Below, one piece after another: positions 12,147-23,600 of a DNA stretch of 64,000 bases. Position 1 is the stretch's first letter. Each line of letters begins with the position of its first letter. Both the position numbers and the translations under genes were made by a program. This DNA comes from Lichenostomus cassidix (Eukaryota; Chordata; Aves; Passeriformes; Meliphagidae): assembly GCA_008360975.2 (NCBI GenBank), contig CM039184.1:32165797-32229796 (forward strand), written 5' to 3'. The notes under the pieces were generated by a model. That model worked only from the letters and a program-made list of their open reading frames with translations. It did no database searches and was not told where the DNA came from.

Positions 12147-13289
12147 TGTTGATATGCATCAAAGGCACTTGCTCAACCCCATACCTCTTTTATCTTTCAA
12201 GAGTGTGAGAAACTGAAATGGTTAATGGCTCAAACATTGTTAAAATCACCAAAGGAATTGGTGTTAAAATCACCAAAGGACTAGGAAACTGCAAAGAAAG
12301 AACTGTTCTTCTGTGACCACTGAAGCCACCTCCCTCCCCCTGAATATGCTTCCTGATATGGGAACTTGAGATAAGATATAGTCCAATTATCTCAGGTCTA
12401 AGGAGGAGTAAGCAAAGCTGGGGGAGAAGAGTGTAGCCACAAGAAAAGCCAAACCTAGCAGCTGTGCTAAAAATCATCTCTGGCTGAGTCCAGCTGGGGC
12501 TGGCCAGAGCCCTCATACTCATTTGCTGAGGCTAGATTTGCACTCTCTCTCCCTAAACGAGGAGAAGGAGGAGAGTTTTTGGGTGTGTGGTGGTGAAGTC
12601 TCTGGTCTGCATAAGATAGGGTGTGAACATGCATCACTGGAGGCTACAAGCCAGATAAGGAGCAGACCCTGCAGAGAATCATCCCTTTACACCAACTCAG
12701 TTGGCTCAGCTGTAAAACTCCCCCACTTCCAGAATGTCACATTCACACAGGACATTCACACGAGATGCAGCTGTCATGTCTCACAAAGGGTCATAAACTA
12801 TCAAAGACCCCCAGAGTGCCCCCCAGACTCATTTCTGAGGTCTTCCATAAGAGGACTGCATGTGATCCACAAGTGTTGCAACAGATCCAGAGTCTTTTGC
12901 AAAGGGCAGTGTAAAATTCCCCCAGCAGGGGAGGTGCATGGGTGTTCCCACATATATCCGAACCTATAGTAATCTATTGAAGTCTGTGGAGTCTTACCCC
13001 ATTAGGGGTAACCCCATTACCTCTATCGGGGTCTCTGAGGGACCCCCACCACCAAGAAGATCAGAAGAGGACTGACAGGACACCACTGGATCCACAGGGG
13101 TGATATATGTCTCTCTCTCACTCTCTCTATCTCCACCCCTCTCTCTTTTCTATTTCTTTCTATCTGTCTCTCTACCTCACATTTACTGTTAAATAAAATC
13201 CTTACTACTGACTTTGGCATATGGAGTCATTTGTGCCTTAATTCTGGCAGAGGCATCTCTCTAATAATCATAATAATCAGATCATAACA
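12147..13289 (+). mobile_element. solo LTR of an endogenous retrovirus (ERVL-like, 1143 bp)
   Basis: The element starts TGTTGATATG and ends ATCATAACA, so its ends have the TG...CA form with a TGTT/AACA inverted terminus. It is flanked by a perfect 5-bp direct repeat AGAAG (12142-12146 and 13290-13294), the target duplication length usual for class III (ERVL) elements. Near the 3' end is a pyrimidine-rich CT tract (13110-13170) and a poly(A) signal AATAAA at about 13192, placing the element on the plus strand. There are no gag or pol remnants beside it, so this is a solo LTR left by recombination. The borders are inferred from the end motifs and duplication; family membership is not proven. 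Confidence 0.72.
12239..12280 (+). repeat. two-copy direct repeat in the LTR U3
   Basis: The 18-mer GTTAAAATCACCAAAGGA is present at 12239-12256 and 12263-12280, a 24-bp period. Tandem repeats of this size in U3 are common in retroviral enhancers, which supports the LTR reading but proves no activity. Confidence 0.8.
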
Positions 13290-13294
13290 AGAAG
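13290..13294. repeat. target-site duplication, right copy (AGAAG)
   Basis: Matches the left copy at 12142-12146 exactly. Confidence 0.68.
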
Positions 13295-13629
13295 TTTGGA
13301 TTTTCATAATGGAAGGTGGGTTTTTTTGGTTTGGGTTTTTTTAAATCTACACGCTTATTTTCTTGCAGAGTAATTTATGGATAAATTTTCTCCAATGGAA
13401 CATTTTCCTCCAGCGTTTCTCAGAATTTGTAACAGTTCTCTACATAGAATTTACTTCAGGTCAGTCATGACAACTCAGTGGGTGAGCTGGCAATTTGGAA
13501 CAACAGTCCTGAGGTTTTTTTTACAGAGGATGCAGACAAGTTTTGAGTTAATCTTACTGGTCACTATAGACTCTTGGCTGTATTTTATACAAAAGATGTT
13601 CCAACATGCCTCTGAGGTGCAGCAGTGCA

Positions 13630-15010
13630 GGACATGCTGAGGTACCTCAACAGGCATTTATTTTGCAGTGCCACAGACAGAATTGCCTAATATTCTAATA
13701 TTCAAAATTCAGTAAGTCCACAATATCCCTTTGTGTGAGGTTTCCAAAGGGGAGAGGGGAGGTACTTGGGTAAAAAGTACTGCATTCTAGCACAAAATGC
13801 CAAGTCACCTCTGAGGAGAAGACTGCTCAGGTACCTTAGGAGTGCTGAGATACTTCAGGTGGGTGTGATGGGCTGCAGTGTCTCTGGGGAGAGCAGAGGC
13901 TGTTCTATGGGAAACACTGAGGTCTTTAAGAGGGCCTGGGAGAGAAGTGTGAGACTCCAGTGAAGAATTTAGGTGGGAAAGGCAAGTAGTGATGGTGGAG
14001 GCCCTGAGAGGTTTGTCACAGGTTTCCTGCAGGAGCAGTGCATGGAGAGGACAGGACACAACCCAACCCGATATGAGCTGAGCAGTGGAGATTTTTGGCA
14101 GGAAACACTGAGGTACCATCAGGGTGACAGACCATTTTTGAGGAGAAAAACTGAGGTATCTCAGAGGAAACACTGGAGGTTCTTGAGGGTAGGGGACACT
14201 CAGATATTTTATGGGTACATGGATAGGAAAAGCTGAGGTGCCTCAAGGTGATAGTGAAATTCAGGAGTGTGGAAACCATCCCCAAATACCTGAAGGAACA
14301 GTGTAGGGTTTGGTTTGAAATGCTAATGTGAATCAGAAAGAAGAATGAATACTTTTGGCTAGTAAAACCTGAGTTAATTCATGGGAGAGGTGATGAAGTC
14401 TCAGATTGGACACATCAGAGTTTGTTTAGGGAGCAGAAAGTTTTGTTGAGGAATGCTGAGGTATCCCAGATGTGGTATTTTGAGAATTTCAGAAGCAAAA
14501 AGTTTTACCCTCATATGGGCATTAAAAGGTTTTAGTTAGGTGGGGAGAAGTACTTTAGAAGTGATAACAGTGGGGTTTAGGTGGAAAAGGACAGGGTTCC
14601 TAAACAGCAGGAGACTTGAGGAGGGGAATAGTAAGGGAAACTAGCTCTGGACTTTGTGGAAAAATGTTGAGCTACCTGACATTACATATACAACAGCAGC
14701 CAGCTAGAAAGAAGTCTGATTTGGGACGCACAAAATCAGCTCTTGAAAAAAAGAAGGAGTAAGCTAACACATAGTACTGAGATGCTGCTGAATTCTCAGA
14801 GTGGCTACTATGACAAGGAGAGTGAGAATTTACTGGGAAATTGGAAGTGTTCTTAAAATGAAACCTGAGAGGGCCTTCAAAAAGACTCATTTCATACTCA
14901 GGGGTTCCGCAGGGGAAACAGACTGACTCACCACAAGAGGACCAGCGAAAGGTACAACTGAGAATGAGTTAGAGATTAGGTGGGAAAAGCTGAGACAAGA
15001 AAGAGCTAGA
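13630..15010. repeat. decayed tandem array with a CTGAGGTACCTCAG-like core
   Basis: A palindromic core close to CTGAGGTACCTCAG recurs with mismatches at about 13636, 13828, 13845, 13914, 14107, 14152, 14234 and 14455, followed by weaker relatives to about 15000. Each is usually preceded by GGAAACA or GGAAAAG-like bases. TGAGGTACCTCA is complete at 13638-13649. Spacing varies from about 20 to 220 bp, so this is an old satellite- or minisatellite-like array that has lost units. Open frames of up to about 120 codons exist on both strands here, but they follow the repeat and carry no known domain. Borders are approximate. Confidence 0.55.
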
Positions 15011-18000
15011 GAGTGGAGTGAGTCTTTCCACATGATAGTAAGTGAAGAAACAATCTTGTGCAACAATATGCTGAAGTAGAAGCAAAGAATAACTATTTTA
15101 GCAGGAAATACTTGAAAACTGTCTTGCTTTAGGAATTACTTTTGCTCTGCATGAAAAACTGCCATGCAAGTCAATGGAGAGTCATGAATGCAGCTTTGGA
15201 ACAGGTTATAAAAAGAAAATTCAATGACAGTTACACAAAGAATAACTGAGACAATTCACATAAAAAGTCTTTGGGACATGGATTTTTATATTTTAAACAT
15301 TTCTTTTTAAACAGGGAAGTTTATGGGAATAAGACATATCATGCATATGATGACTAAGCAATCTATATAATAATGGAATTATTAAAAAAAAAACAAACCC
15401 ACACACAAGCCCTTCTTGGGGAAAAAATTATATAGTGAACACCCTGAGAACAAAGTTCTGCACAGAGATGCTTCTTCCTCCTGTCCCTGTTTACAGGGCT
15501 TCTCTTTGCAAGCCCTGAAACATATGCCTAGAGTCTCAACCAAATTAAAAGACTGCTAACCTGTGCTTTATCTCTTCCCCCAGCAGCAGCAGCCACTGCC
15601 AAGGAAGGGAGCACAGGAAGCTGGGCAGGTGTACTGTGCCCAGGGACCTGCTGTAAGGAGGTCTCAGGTCACATGAGCCACACCTTTTTTTGCTGTGAGT
15701 GGGGTGTCTCCCTGTGGGCAGGGCTGAGCTGCCTGCTGTTCCAGCCTCTGGCCATGGTGCTCTGTGGTGGCTAAAGAGAGGGATGGCCCTCTCCCCAGTG
15801 TGAGCATCACCCGGGGGTGAATTCTGCTGTGGCACCAGGGAGTCAGAGCCTTGAGCCCTGCTGAGAATCTGGGTCCAGGTCTGTGCCCATGGAGCCTCGT
15901 CCTCTATGGACAGGCTCGGCCAGAGAGTGCCAGAGCCCTGCAGGGGAGGCTCCAGCTTCGGGCAGAGTGGGGACACTCTTGTGCTGACAGCCCCTCAACC
16001 TATCTCCCTGTGAAATCGTGTGTGAATTCCTAGGTTTCAGCTCTTAAACATCAAGAACTTTTTTTTTGCCTTCTTTTTAATACTTGCAGTTAAGTTGGTG
16101 CACTAGCTTTGGGGCACCAGGCATCTCATTCTAAAAGGAGGGGTTTTGGCAAATTTCTGGATCAGATTTCAGGCTCAGTGCTGGCTTGAATTTACTCTGA
16201 AATTGAAACTGAAATTCCTTGTTCATGTCATCTCATTCTCTCAATACTGGAAGTTAAAAGAACCAATAGATATTTCCCATTCAGTACATGTACCAGAGAT
16301 TGCCATCAATGTCAAAATACAGGAAAATGGCCTATGTGCCTACCTTTTTCCAAGAAGAACACTCATTCCTCAGCAAATGGCAAAGCAATTTGCAACTCTC
16401 CTTTAACTCATGCCATCAGAACTGCACTTCACATTTGCATTTAATTTTCCCCCAACTGTTACCTTTTTTGACTGCTGTAGGTTTAGGGTTTCTTTGTGTT
16501 CTCAGGATTCTTTTAGAAGTTGCCAGTTAGCAGTTTGTTTCTAGCACAATTTCGGATTTTTATTTTTTCAGGAATTTGCTATCAGGAGGGTTTTTTTTAA
16601 AGAGTGGTGGCTTTTATCAGGTTTTTTAATAGCTCATCTTTCAGTTGCAGTATGGAAAGCCTATAGTGTGAATGGATGAAAATCAGACAATTTTGTAGAG
16701 GACTCTCAAGTACAGCATAGGGGCAAAGCTGAGATGTGTGGTGCAACCTGACTGATGTGGAAAGTTAATAGGGGTGAGCTTTTCAAAGTTGCTGAGACAC
16801 TTAACATTTTACTGGCAACTTCAGCCCCTTTTCCTCTGCCTAAGTGGGCTGAGAAGGGCCACTTGTACTTGAAGGTGCCACAGTGGACCTCAGCAAGCTT
16901 CAATTTACATGAATTCATAAATGTGGAACAACTGTAGAAAAATCCAAAATGATTGTGACCTATAACTTCTGTTTAACAAATTGCAAATTCTCCCTTGACT
17001 AGAGCTCACTGGAATATACATGCTACTTGTTTATTTCACAAACTGTCAAAAGGTTTAACTTCACCAGAAGGCACTGTGAATTAGAAAATAAAATTATTTC
17101 AGTTTTGTTATTTGAAGCTAATCCAAATTCAGAGAGAAGATGATTTTTTTCCTAAAGTTTTACAGGTGTGTTGCATTCTTTCTTGTAAAACTACAGTGAA
17201 AATGGGATAAATACCTCCTTTTTATGACCTGAGAAAACCTTATTGAAATCCCTTAAGTCCTAACTTACTTTATGTAACAGAGGCTTTAAATTCAGAAAGT
17301 TTCTTTTGTGACTTTGCATAAGTTATAAAAAAATCAAATGCGTGTTGTTTACTTTGATATTGAAATTTAATAGGGAGAGAGGAGGTGGTTTGAAAGCAGT
17401 AGAAGGGAGGAGGTGCACAGTGAGCTTGCATGTAAAGTCTAATCTGAAACAGTTGTAGATGCTTGTCCCCTAAGATTTCCATTTTGCTCTGGTTTAGCTG
17501 TGCATTTGCTAAGAGAGATTTACACAATGCCTAAAGCAATATAGAAAGTGGAAGGTTAGAGACATTTAAGAAAGACAGACCTCTGCTCTTCCTTTGTGAG
17601 TATGAAAACAGAGTAATGTCTCAGCTCCTATAATACTTATCAAAACCAACTTAGAATTCAGTCTTGAATGTCAGCTTATGTGCAAGAAGTAAAGCTTCAC
17701 CATATACGTGTTTTCACATCCTAATTTTCCATTAGTGCAAGAGAAAGTAGGGTTCCATGAATTCTGAGAGAATTCTGAGATAATCTTCCATTGCTGTTGG
17801 TACAATTTTGACATATCATCCCCTATCCTTCCTGTTATTCCTGGAAACAGTATAACCTGATGGTTTCTGTGTAGTTGCCACAACATATGACTGAGCCTTG
17901 TCCTTTGCCTCTCACTGTGAAATTTCGAACCCTCACGGCTCTAAACAGACCTTGTTGATGGAACTGTGTCCTTAGAGAATCACATTGCTCAAGATGAAAA

Positions 18001-20389
18001 ATCTTTTGATAACATTTTTAACACTGCACAGTGCACAGACAGTCTGTAGTCATTTATTCATGGTCAATTCAGAGATAAGAAATGAGTGACATTTTATATA
18101 CCAGAGAAATTATTCCTGAGTAGAATGACTCGTGGAAAGCCCTTGAGAAAAGAACTGATCTTTGACCTTGTGATAGAGAATATTGGTTTTCTAATGAAAC
18201 AAACGAGCAAACAAAGCCTTGAAAACATAAATATATATGTTATTCTAAGAATTGATGACACTAATATTTCATGTCAGCAGAAGTCACTGGACATAACGAA
18301 TTGCTAAATTACACACAGATATGGAGTCATACGTCAAACTCTTAGGTGAACCCTGAAATTTATGGGAAGTATTATAGCCAATAATATGATATTATATAGA
18401 CTGATTGCAACATCAGTTTGTAATATAGCGTGATACATTATTGTATTACAACCAATAAGCCAAATCTGATCCTAATGATAACATAATGGGAAATGTTGGT
18501 TCAGCAGACACTGCTAGAATGCTTTAATTAGCTGGACTTCTCAGATTTTCAGGTTTCTTTCAAAATGAGGTTGAACTGGTGATATGTAGTTAGCCACTGC
18601 ATTGGACCTGCCTCCTCCTTTCATGACATGAAAATGTGCTGGCTTACCCAAATGTGAAATTCTGCTGGCTACTCCAGCAGTGGTTGGAGACAAGCACAGA
18701 GGGAATACGTTTTTCCCTTAGATATATTTTATATATAATCAGTTTTAATTGCTTACAATAAATGCAGGTGGGTGGAAGATTTTCAAGCTACATGAGATTG
18801 TGTCCAACAGTAATAACAACATGAATTATCACAGAAAGCTGTGTTCTATTATGGCCTAAACTGAGAGAATAGTTCCAAAATTTTATTTCCTCTTAAGGGT
18901 TATAAAATTATTACCAGAATTTTAGGAAGCATTTTTTTCCCAGATCATTAAATACTGAGATAAAACTTTTTTTTTTTTTTTTTAACGTAGACATATTGGA
19001 ACTTCTGCAGAAAGTATTGTTTCCTATTATTCAATAAGCAGAGAAGCCAAATCTTATATGTTTTTAGTCTTGAGGTTTCTGTATGAAAACACTTGTGTTT
19101 TTTCTTATCCCTTTCTCACAGTATCAGTGTATCAGTCTACCTTCCTATCAGTGCTGCAGGAGTCCTTATGACAAAAATTATATACACAGAGGTCAGACAA
19201 AAGAAACCCCAAACCCAAGTATGATCCACTTAGTCTTTTAATAGAAATTATCATCACTGTAAAGCTATGCTAGAAAGACAAAATGGTCACTTTTTGGCAC
19301 AAATGGAAATGTTCTACATATGATTTAAATGTTCTTTTTCATAATCGTCAATGGAAAGTTTGCAGTGTGTTATAAAATGTGAACACAAACTGCCTATATA
19401 ATTTTAACACCTGAGACTGAGGTATGTTCGTATTCCTTCGATCATTAAATGCCTGTCATTCAGTTTCCGAGTTCAAACCATGGCATTTGTTCCTGCAATA
19501 AGTACAAAACAAGGAAACTCATTATACATTTCAAATGGGTGCATGCTGTAATACCATTATGTTGTTTGATCAGCAGCATTCCTTTCTGAAAGTAATGGTA
19601 GACAAAAGCTGTTCTTCCTCAGAAGTCAGATCTTTAGATTCTTAAATGGTTTATTTTTTCCTACAGTGTCCACATAAGGCTATTAGAAGCCTGTGCACGG
19701 AGCAGTCAGCAGTACATTACAAATAGGAGTGAACTCTGTCTCATTATCCCTGGATGATCAGTGGCATCCCATAGAGATCTTTGTGCAAGTTCAACATGGC
19801 AGCCATCAAACTTCAGAAGCATTTTGAAGGATTAGTGAAGAGAAAAGTTCTCCTTCCCAGACAGACATAAGCTGCATAACTTGTCAGAATATTTTTTATA
19901 ATATTCAGATGGTGTAACTCATTTAAAGGGATATCTATTAATTAAGTTGGACTTGGAGCCTGTTGACTATCTTTGAATAGAAAGTAATAAGGCTTCTTAA
20001 TTTCTAGGTTTGGGGAACTCAGAAGACAAACACAAGGGTTTTTTAATTGCTGAAGATGACTGCTGCACTGCAGATGCTGTAAGGACTAGCATGACATTGT
20101 ACAAGACTTGAAACATTAGAATTCAGAAGAGATCTCTTTGACAAGATTCAGTATTGCTCAGATGTAAGATCTTAAAGCCTGGAAGAGTCTCCCCAGAGAG
20201 ATGTTTGGAGAAAATACTCTACATGCAACATTTCTGCTTTATTTAGAGAAAAAGCATTGCACTGCTAGACACTTGTGATTTATATGACCACAGTACCATG
20301 GGTACGTTATCAGCTCTTCTAGAGGCATCCTTGCTGTAAAATTAGGACCGTATATAAAAAAAACCAAAAAACCCAAACCAAACCAAGTA
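15011..20389. other. intergenic DNA with one GC-rich block
   Basis: AT-rich except for a roughly 500-bp GC-richer block at 15560-16010 that begins with a CAG run and is bounded by AT-rich DNA on both sides. The block has a 143-codon open frame on the minus strand (15545-15976), but the translation has no recognised motif. A T run lies at 18968-18983. No gene was recognised. Confidence 0.55.
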
Positions 20390-20395
20390 AACGAA
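20390..20395. repeat. target-site duplication, left copy (AACGAA)
   Basis: AACGAA directly abuts the LTR at 20396 and is repeated exactly at 20659-20664. Confidence 0.9.
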
Positions 20396-20658
20396 TGTCG
20401 CTGTTGAGCAGCTAGCAGAGTTATGAAAGCACCAGTTCTCAGTGGCAAGAAGGAATGACCTTTATTGTTTTGATTTCATCACATATATAGAGTTTTCAAA
20501 AGTCACCCAGATTGGTCAGTCAGAAGCCTTCCCCCAGGCCTGATTGGCCAGGCCTGCACTGTCCAAGTTCTGGGACACTGTTCCAACAACATCCAAACTT
20601 TATCTTTATTTATAAAACACAAGAAGAGTTCTCGTGGGAAAAACCTGTGCTAGCCACA
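20396..20658 (-). mobile_element. solo LTR, 263 bp, minus orientation
   Basis: Read on the minus strand it starts TGTGGCTAGCACAGG and ends AACAGCGACA, giving TG...CA ends. A perfect 6-bp target duplication AACGAA flanks it. Inside, in LTR order, are a CCAAT box within GGCCAATCAGG, a TATA-like TATATATG, and about 20 bases later the poly(A) signal AATAAA. It is the same length as the copy at 31788-32050 and differs at about six positions by eye. A 6-bp duplication fits an ERVK/alpharetrovirus-type integrase. No internal retroviral genes are adjacent. Confidence 0.93.
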
Positions 20659-20664
20659 AACGAA
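20659..20664. repeat. target-site duplication, right copy (AACGAA)
   Basis: Exact copy of 20390-20395. Confidence 0.9.
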
Positions 20665-23600
20665 ACCAACCCCACCCCCTAAATCCCAGTAAACACCCCC
20701 CCAAGATCTAGCAATGCCTATCAATCATTTAAAGTAAAACAGAGAGATAAATGCTTCCAAATGTTACACTGATACCCAGCTTGGAAAAAAATCTACAACA
20801 TGGATAAAATCAGTAAGGGTAAAGAGGAACTTTTCTGCACAGTAAATTATGTTACTTTCTACAACAAGCTGTGTCTATAGGGTATTTTGTAACCCTCAGA
20901 AAGATGTTTTTGCACATTTTCTATCGATAACACTATGATTTATTGTTCTATGGTATATGCAGTGTTTTTCTACTGCACTTTATGCCATAATGATAAGAAC
21001 CACAGAGGCACTTTCCAGGGACACATGATGACAGAGATACCAGTTTAAATAGGCAACAGCCAATTCCAGTTCTGGAACTTAGCTACTGGCAGAACTACAG
21101 ATGAAGGTGTCTTAATCTCTGTTGTAGCTCTAAAGAACAGCAAGAATCCAGGCAACTGCAGCTCAGCAAGTCCTTCTCTGTATGGTGATTACTATTTTTA
21201 TAGTACTTTGGCCATATTCACTCACCTAGACATGACATTAAACAATTGTTTTCAGACCAGCTCTAAAAGGTAGATTCCCTGTGAATGAATTACTGCTGAG
21301 TAAGGCATAGTATTCCACAGTCTTGAAAAATTCTCGTTTGCTGTAGCCACATATTAGAACACCAATAACTAGGGATGTCAGACACTTTAAAAATGATTGA
21401 AATAAAGTAGTATAAAAAATCAGTACAGTCCAATTATCAGTTTTATACAGATATGTATTACACATAATATTAAAAGCTCTTCTGCTTGCTAAAGCTTAGA
21501 AGTGTACACCATCCTGTGTTAAAATCATCTTGGGGAACTAACTAGATACATAGACACATTAATTGTGAACTCCAAACTTCCAGACATGGTGAGGCTAAAC
21601 TTTTTGAAAAGCAATAGCTTGCTCTCAGAGATTAAAAAAACCTTGGATGCTTTTATATTCTTCTGTCTATGTGCTGGTTGCATCAGAAAAGTGTGGAGTT
21701 TAGCAACAACAGAAGAATGAGAAATAATCTCAAATTTATTTTTATTTTATATCAATTTAGCACAATTAAAATGACAAAACTAAACTTAATGGTCTGCTTC
21801 AATTCCTAACTGGGAATTGTTAAGCAAGGTACCCAGAGACATATTTTTACATGAAATAGGATTTCTTTGGGCAGCTTAGGCCCCTGAAAACCAATTTGTT
21901 TCACTCTCAATTTTTTTCTTAATAAAATAAGTGGTCCATTTGAGGCATATCAATATCAAAATACTGATTTTAGACCCTTTTAAGAAAAAAAGGACCTTCT
22001 TGTAGAAAAGTCCTGACCCAAAATACAGTCTGAAATAACAGGACATTTGCAAATGCTGTTTTTAATAGAGTTTTCTTTGAAAAAAGAGTTGAGTGAAGAA
22101 GGCAGAAGTTTGTAGAATAAGAAAATTCAAGCCACATTTTAAAACAATTAAAAATTACTATTTTTTTTTCCAAAGAAAAACCACATTATTCTAATCTATT
22201 AGAATGATTTAAGAGGGTGGAAGTAGATAAAAACTGTGATCTGTTCAATGGACTAGGTATTCTACAAAATAAGAACCACTATTAAAATTATTTTTACCAA
22301 TAAGTAATTTCTTCTGGCGAAGAAGGGTCTCCAAAGTTATTCCCTGACCTTTCCCAATGTGGGCAAACAAATATTGGTGCAATACTCATCTCACATATAA
22401 AAGTGTTTTTACTACAGTGGAATGTCATAATTTAGGACTTAAAATATTCCTGCTTCTGTTCATAAATTCCAGCAGCTACAGCAGTCAAACTCAGAGGTAA
22501 AAAAATAACAGAAGCTTAACAGTGATGAAAACAGCTGGATTCAGGGAATTTGTAGAAGTTGTAGTCAGTAGCATCTCTTAAATGTCACATTATATAATCA
22601 TATTAAACAATAAAATATATTACAATGAAAAATGGAAATATTCCCAGTAAAATACTTATAAATTAAATCTAAAGCTCTAAATAAGTGTTATTTAAAACAC
22701 TATAGCCAGAGTCTTGCATTTATAAAAGCATATCAAGAGGAAGCTTTGAAGAGTTAGAGTTCAACACACAAGTTCAATTCTGGCAAGTTAATTGAATTTT
22801 AGCATGTTTTTTCCTGAAAACTGCTGCAATCTTTTTGCCTAATGTAGCCTACCTCATTTCAGTTAATGGCACTGAAGCATCCTAAAGCTAAATGACTGAG
22901 GCAGGATTGAGATCAAAAGTAGCTCTTATGCAGGAAAATGCTAAGTGCAGTATTATAGCCTCCCCTCATTTATTTGCACTTACAAAAATTGGAAAGAAAT
23001 AATTGAAAGTCCCTATTTGCTACATGTTGCATGTTTCCTAGAATTATAATGTCATGGCATTTTTCTGGCTTGTTTTCTCACCCAGTGTACAGCACAGCTC
23101 ATGGAGTCAACAAGGTGCAAGGGATGACATGGCCCTAATCCATGCCAAGCTTCACAGCAGAGCACCACACACCCTTTCTCCCTGAGAAATGCCATGTCCA
23201 CCAGCACAGAGATTGGTATTGTGCACGAAGGACTTGTTTCAACACACTAACTGGCCTAGCTTTTTGATATATCAAATTTTACACCTTTTAGCAGAATAAG
23301 GATCATTTTAATGCATGGTTATCAACACAATCACTGACAAAAGAGAGTCAGACTCATGCTGTGGATGGTTTAGCTTGAAGCCCTGGATATCTTATGAAGA
23401 TTTAGATGTCATTAAAAAAATCCATTGTTTTCAGAATAATTATTTCCCTGCTGAGAAAACATCCCCCAGTCTGCAAAATCAGCATATTAACTTAGCATAA
23501 GAAAACAATCTTATGACTTTTTTCCCCACTAGGAAGGTAAAAACACTAATAAGAAACCAAATGTGCAAAAATGTTTATTGATGGGAAGGCAAGAGTGCTT

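Noticed and set aside
12190..12969. Open frames of 110 (minus) and 148 (plus) codons
   Set aside because: They lie wholly inside the 1143-bp solo LTR and have no retroviral or cellular domain.
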